Positions 4,794 through 5,639 of a stretch of 5,639 nt of DNA are shown piece after piece. The notes beneath the pieces were generated by a model. It searched no databases, was not told where the DNA came from, and saw only the letters and a list, made by a program, of their open reading frames with translations. The DNA is from Sulfurimonas sp. (GTDB lineage Bacteria > Campylobacterota > Campylobacteria > Campylobacterales > Sulfurimonadaceae): the NCBI GenBank assembly GCA_002733945.2, contig NVXO02000006.1, positions 102,396-108,034 of the forward strand, given 5' to 3'. Within the stretch, counting starts at the first letter, position 1. Each line of letters begins with the position of its first letter. The position numbers were made by a program, and so were the translations under genes.

Positions 4794-5639
4794 TTAACCT
4801 TGTTGTAGTTCGTCTGCCATCACAGCCAACTCTTCGACACCTTCACCAATATGAGTTACAGTATCGATAATGAGCTCACTTGCCTTACGTGATTCACTTG
4901 CATTTTTAGCACTTAACTCTACAGCCTTTTGAATTTCGTTAATTCCAATCATAACCTGGTTCATACCTTCTAAGTTTTGATCATTAGCCGCCTTAAGTCC
5001 TGTATATTTATCAAGTAAATCAACTAGCATATCTGTAATTATCATAATATCACTCACTAGAGATGAGATACTACTCTCTTCTGTTGCTTGCGAATGAAGT
5101 AAATCACTCCAATCTGATTTTACGGTATCAATCTCAGAGTTCATAGACTCAACAATATCGTTAATCTTTTCAGTATTACTCTCAGAATCTTTAGCTAGGT
5201 TTCTAATATCAGAGGAAACCACAGCAAAACCTTTTCCAAAGTCACCTGCACGAGCAGCCTCTATAGAACCACTAATTGCAAGCATATTTAACTGTACAAT
5301 AGAATTAGAGATATTTCCAACTGTCTTATCAACACTTTTTGTCTCTTTAACAATTATATTTAACTCAGTTGCTGCAGAGTTACCTTCATGTATTGAATCA
5401 CCAAATGATGATTTAATCTCAACAACAGATACTTTTACTTCATTAAAAGAGATCTTTAACAGATCAAAATTTCTTCTTGCAATTTCTATAAGTTTATCAA
5501 TATCTTTTGCTACTAAAAGACCAGACTCTATAAGTTCTTTGTTTGTTAATGCACTCTGGTTTGTTTTTTGAGAAGACTCTTCCATTTCATTTAAAGAGCC
5601 TGTAACATCTTCAAGTGCATTTTGAATTTCCTCCATAGA
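4794..5639 (-). CDS. Methyl-accepting chemotaxis protein, C-terminal signalling domain (5' end cut by window edge)
   Basis: The frame is open to the right edge, with a Ser codon before the first visible Met at 5636, so that Met is probably internal and the sensory part lies outside the window. The visible 281 residues are almost wholly coiled coil, without membrane segments. The hairpin tip that binds CheA and CheW is plain: QLNMLAISGSIEAARAG (115-131, from the Met at 5636) then DFGKGFAVVSSDIRNLA (132-148). The usual LNAA of the tip is ISGS, so the Asn corresponding to a trimer-contact residue of E. coli Tsr is Ser; EAARAG is intact. The C-terminal arm after the tip is about 150 residues, longer than in 36-heptad E. 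coli receptors. EE pairs at 19-20 and 186-187 could be methylation sites but fit the consensus poorly. The protein ends ELQQG, with no CheR-docking pentapeptide. It heads the visible operon. Whether it is membrane-bound or cytoplasmic cannot be seen. Confidence 0.93.
   Translation of the reverse strand, partial: SMEEIQNALEDVTGSLNEMEESSQKTNQSALTNKELIESGLLVAKDIDKLIEIARRNFDLLKISFNEVKVSVVEIKSSFGDSIHEGNSAATELNIIVKETKSVDKTVGNISNSIVQLNMLAISGSIEAARAGDFGKGFAVVSSDIRNLAKDSESNTEKINDIVESMNSEIDTVKSDWSDLLHSQATEESSISSLVSDIMIITDMLVDLLDKYTGLKAANDQNLEGMNQVMIGINEIQKAVELSAKNASESRKASELIIDTVTHIGEGVEELAVMADELQQG

Overview
The window is one uninterrupted block of chemotaxis (che) genes. All are read on the minus strand, so transcription runs from high to low coordinates. 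Base composition is low in G+C: hand counts give about 30% for positions 61-440 and about 38% for 461-830. The short single-domain proteins, the compact operon and the protein style suggest a Campylobacterota (epsilonproteobacterial) genome of the Sulfurimonas or Arcobacter kind. That assignment is inference from style and has not been checked by database match.

In transcription order the layout is as follows. (1) The C-terminal signalling part of a methyl-accepting chemoreceptor, cut by the right edge (5639-4794). (2) A 457-residue protein of three tandem CheW-like domains (4780-3407). (3) CheB methylesterase with an unusually arginine-rich linker (3414-2332). (4) A 207-residue HEAT-repeat protein of unknown function (2320-1697). 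(5) CheR methyltransferase (1691-861). (6) A single-domain CheY-like receiver (834-460). (7) A 130-residue protein with a CheZ-like D-x-x-x-Q motif and an acidic, aromatic C-terminus (449-57). (8) The first residues of a second receiver protein, cut by the left edge (50-1). No histidine kinase CheA lies inside the window.

The genes are almost gapless. Spacings are 13 nt, an 8-nt overlap, 11, 5, 26, 10 and 6 nt. Each gene has a recognisable Shine-Dalgarno sequence, and at three junctions it shares bases with the upstream stop codon. I see no terminator or promoter between genes, so this is most likely one translationally coupled operon. There is no non-coding stretch longer than 26 nt.

Read as a pathway, the receptor would be held in an array by the triple-CheW scaffold, its methylation tuned by CheR and CheB, and the output carried by CheY-like receivers. 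The small protein lying between two receiver genes is a candidate phosphatase for one or both. The two least explained parts, and the best candidates for something undescribed, are the HEAT-repeat protein between cheB and cheR and the minimal CheZ-like protein. The triple-CheW protein with graded loss of its core motif is also unusual.
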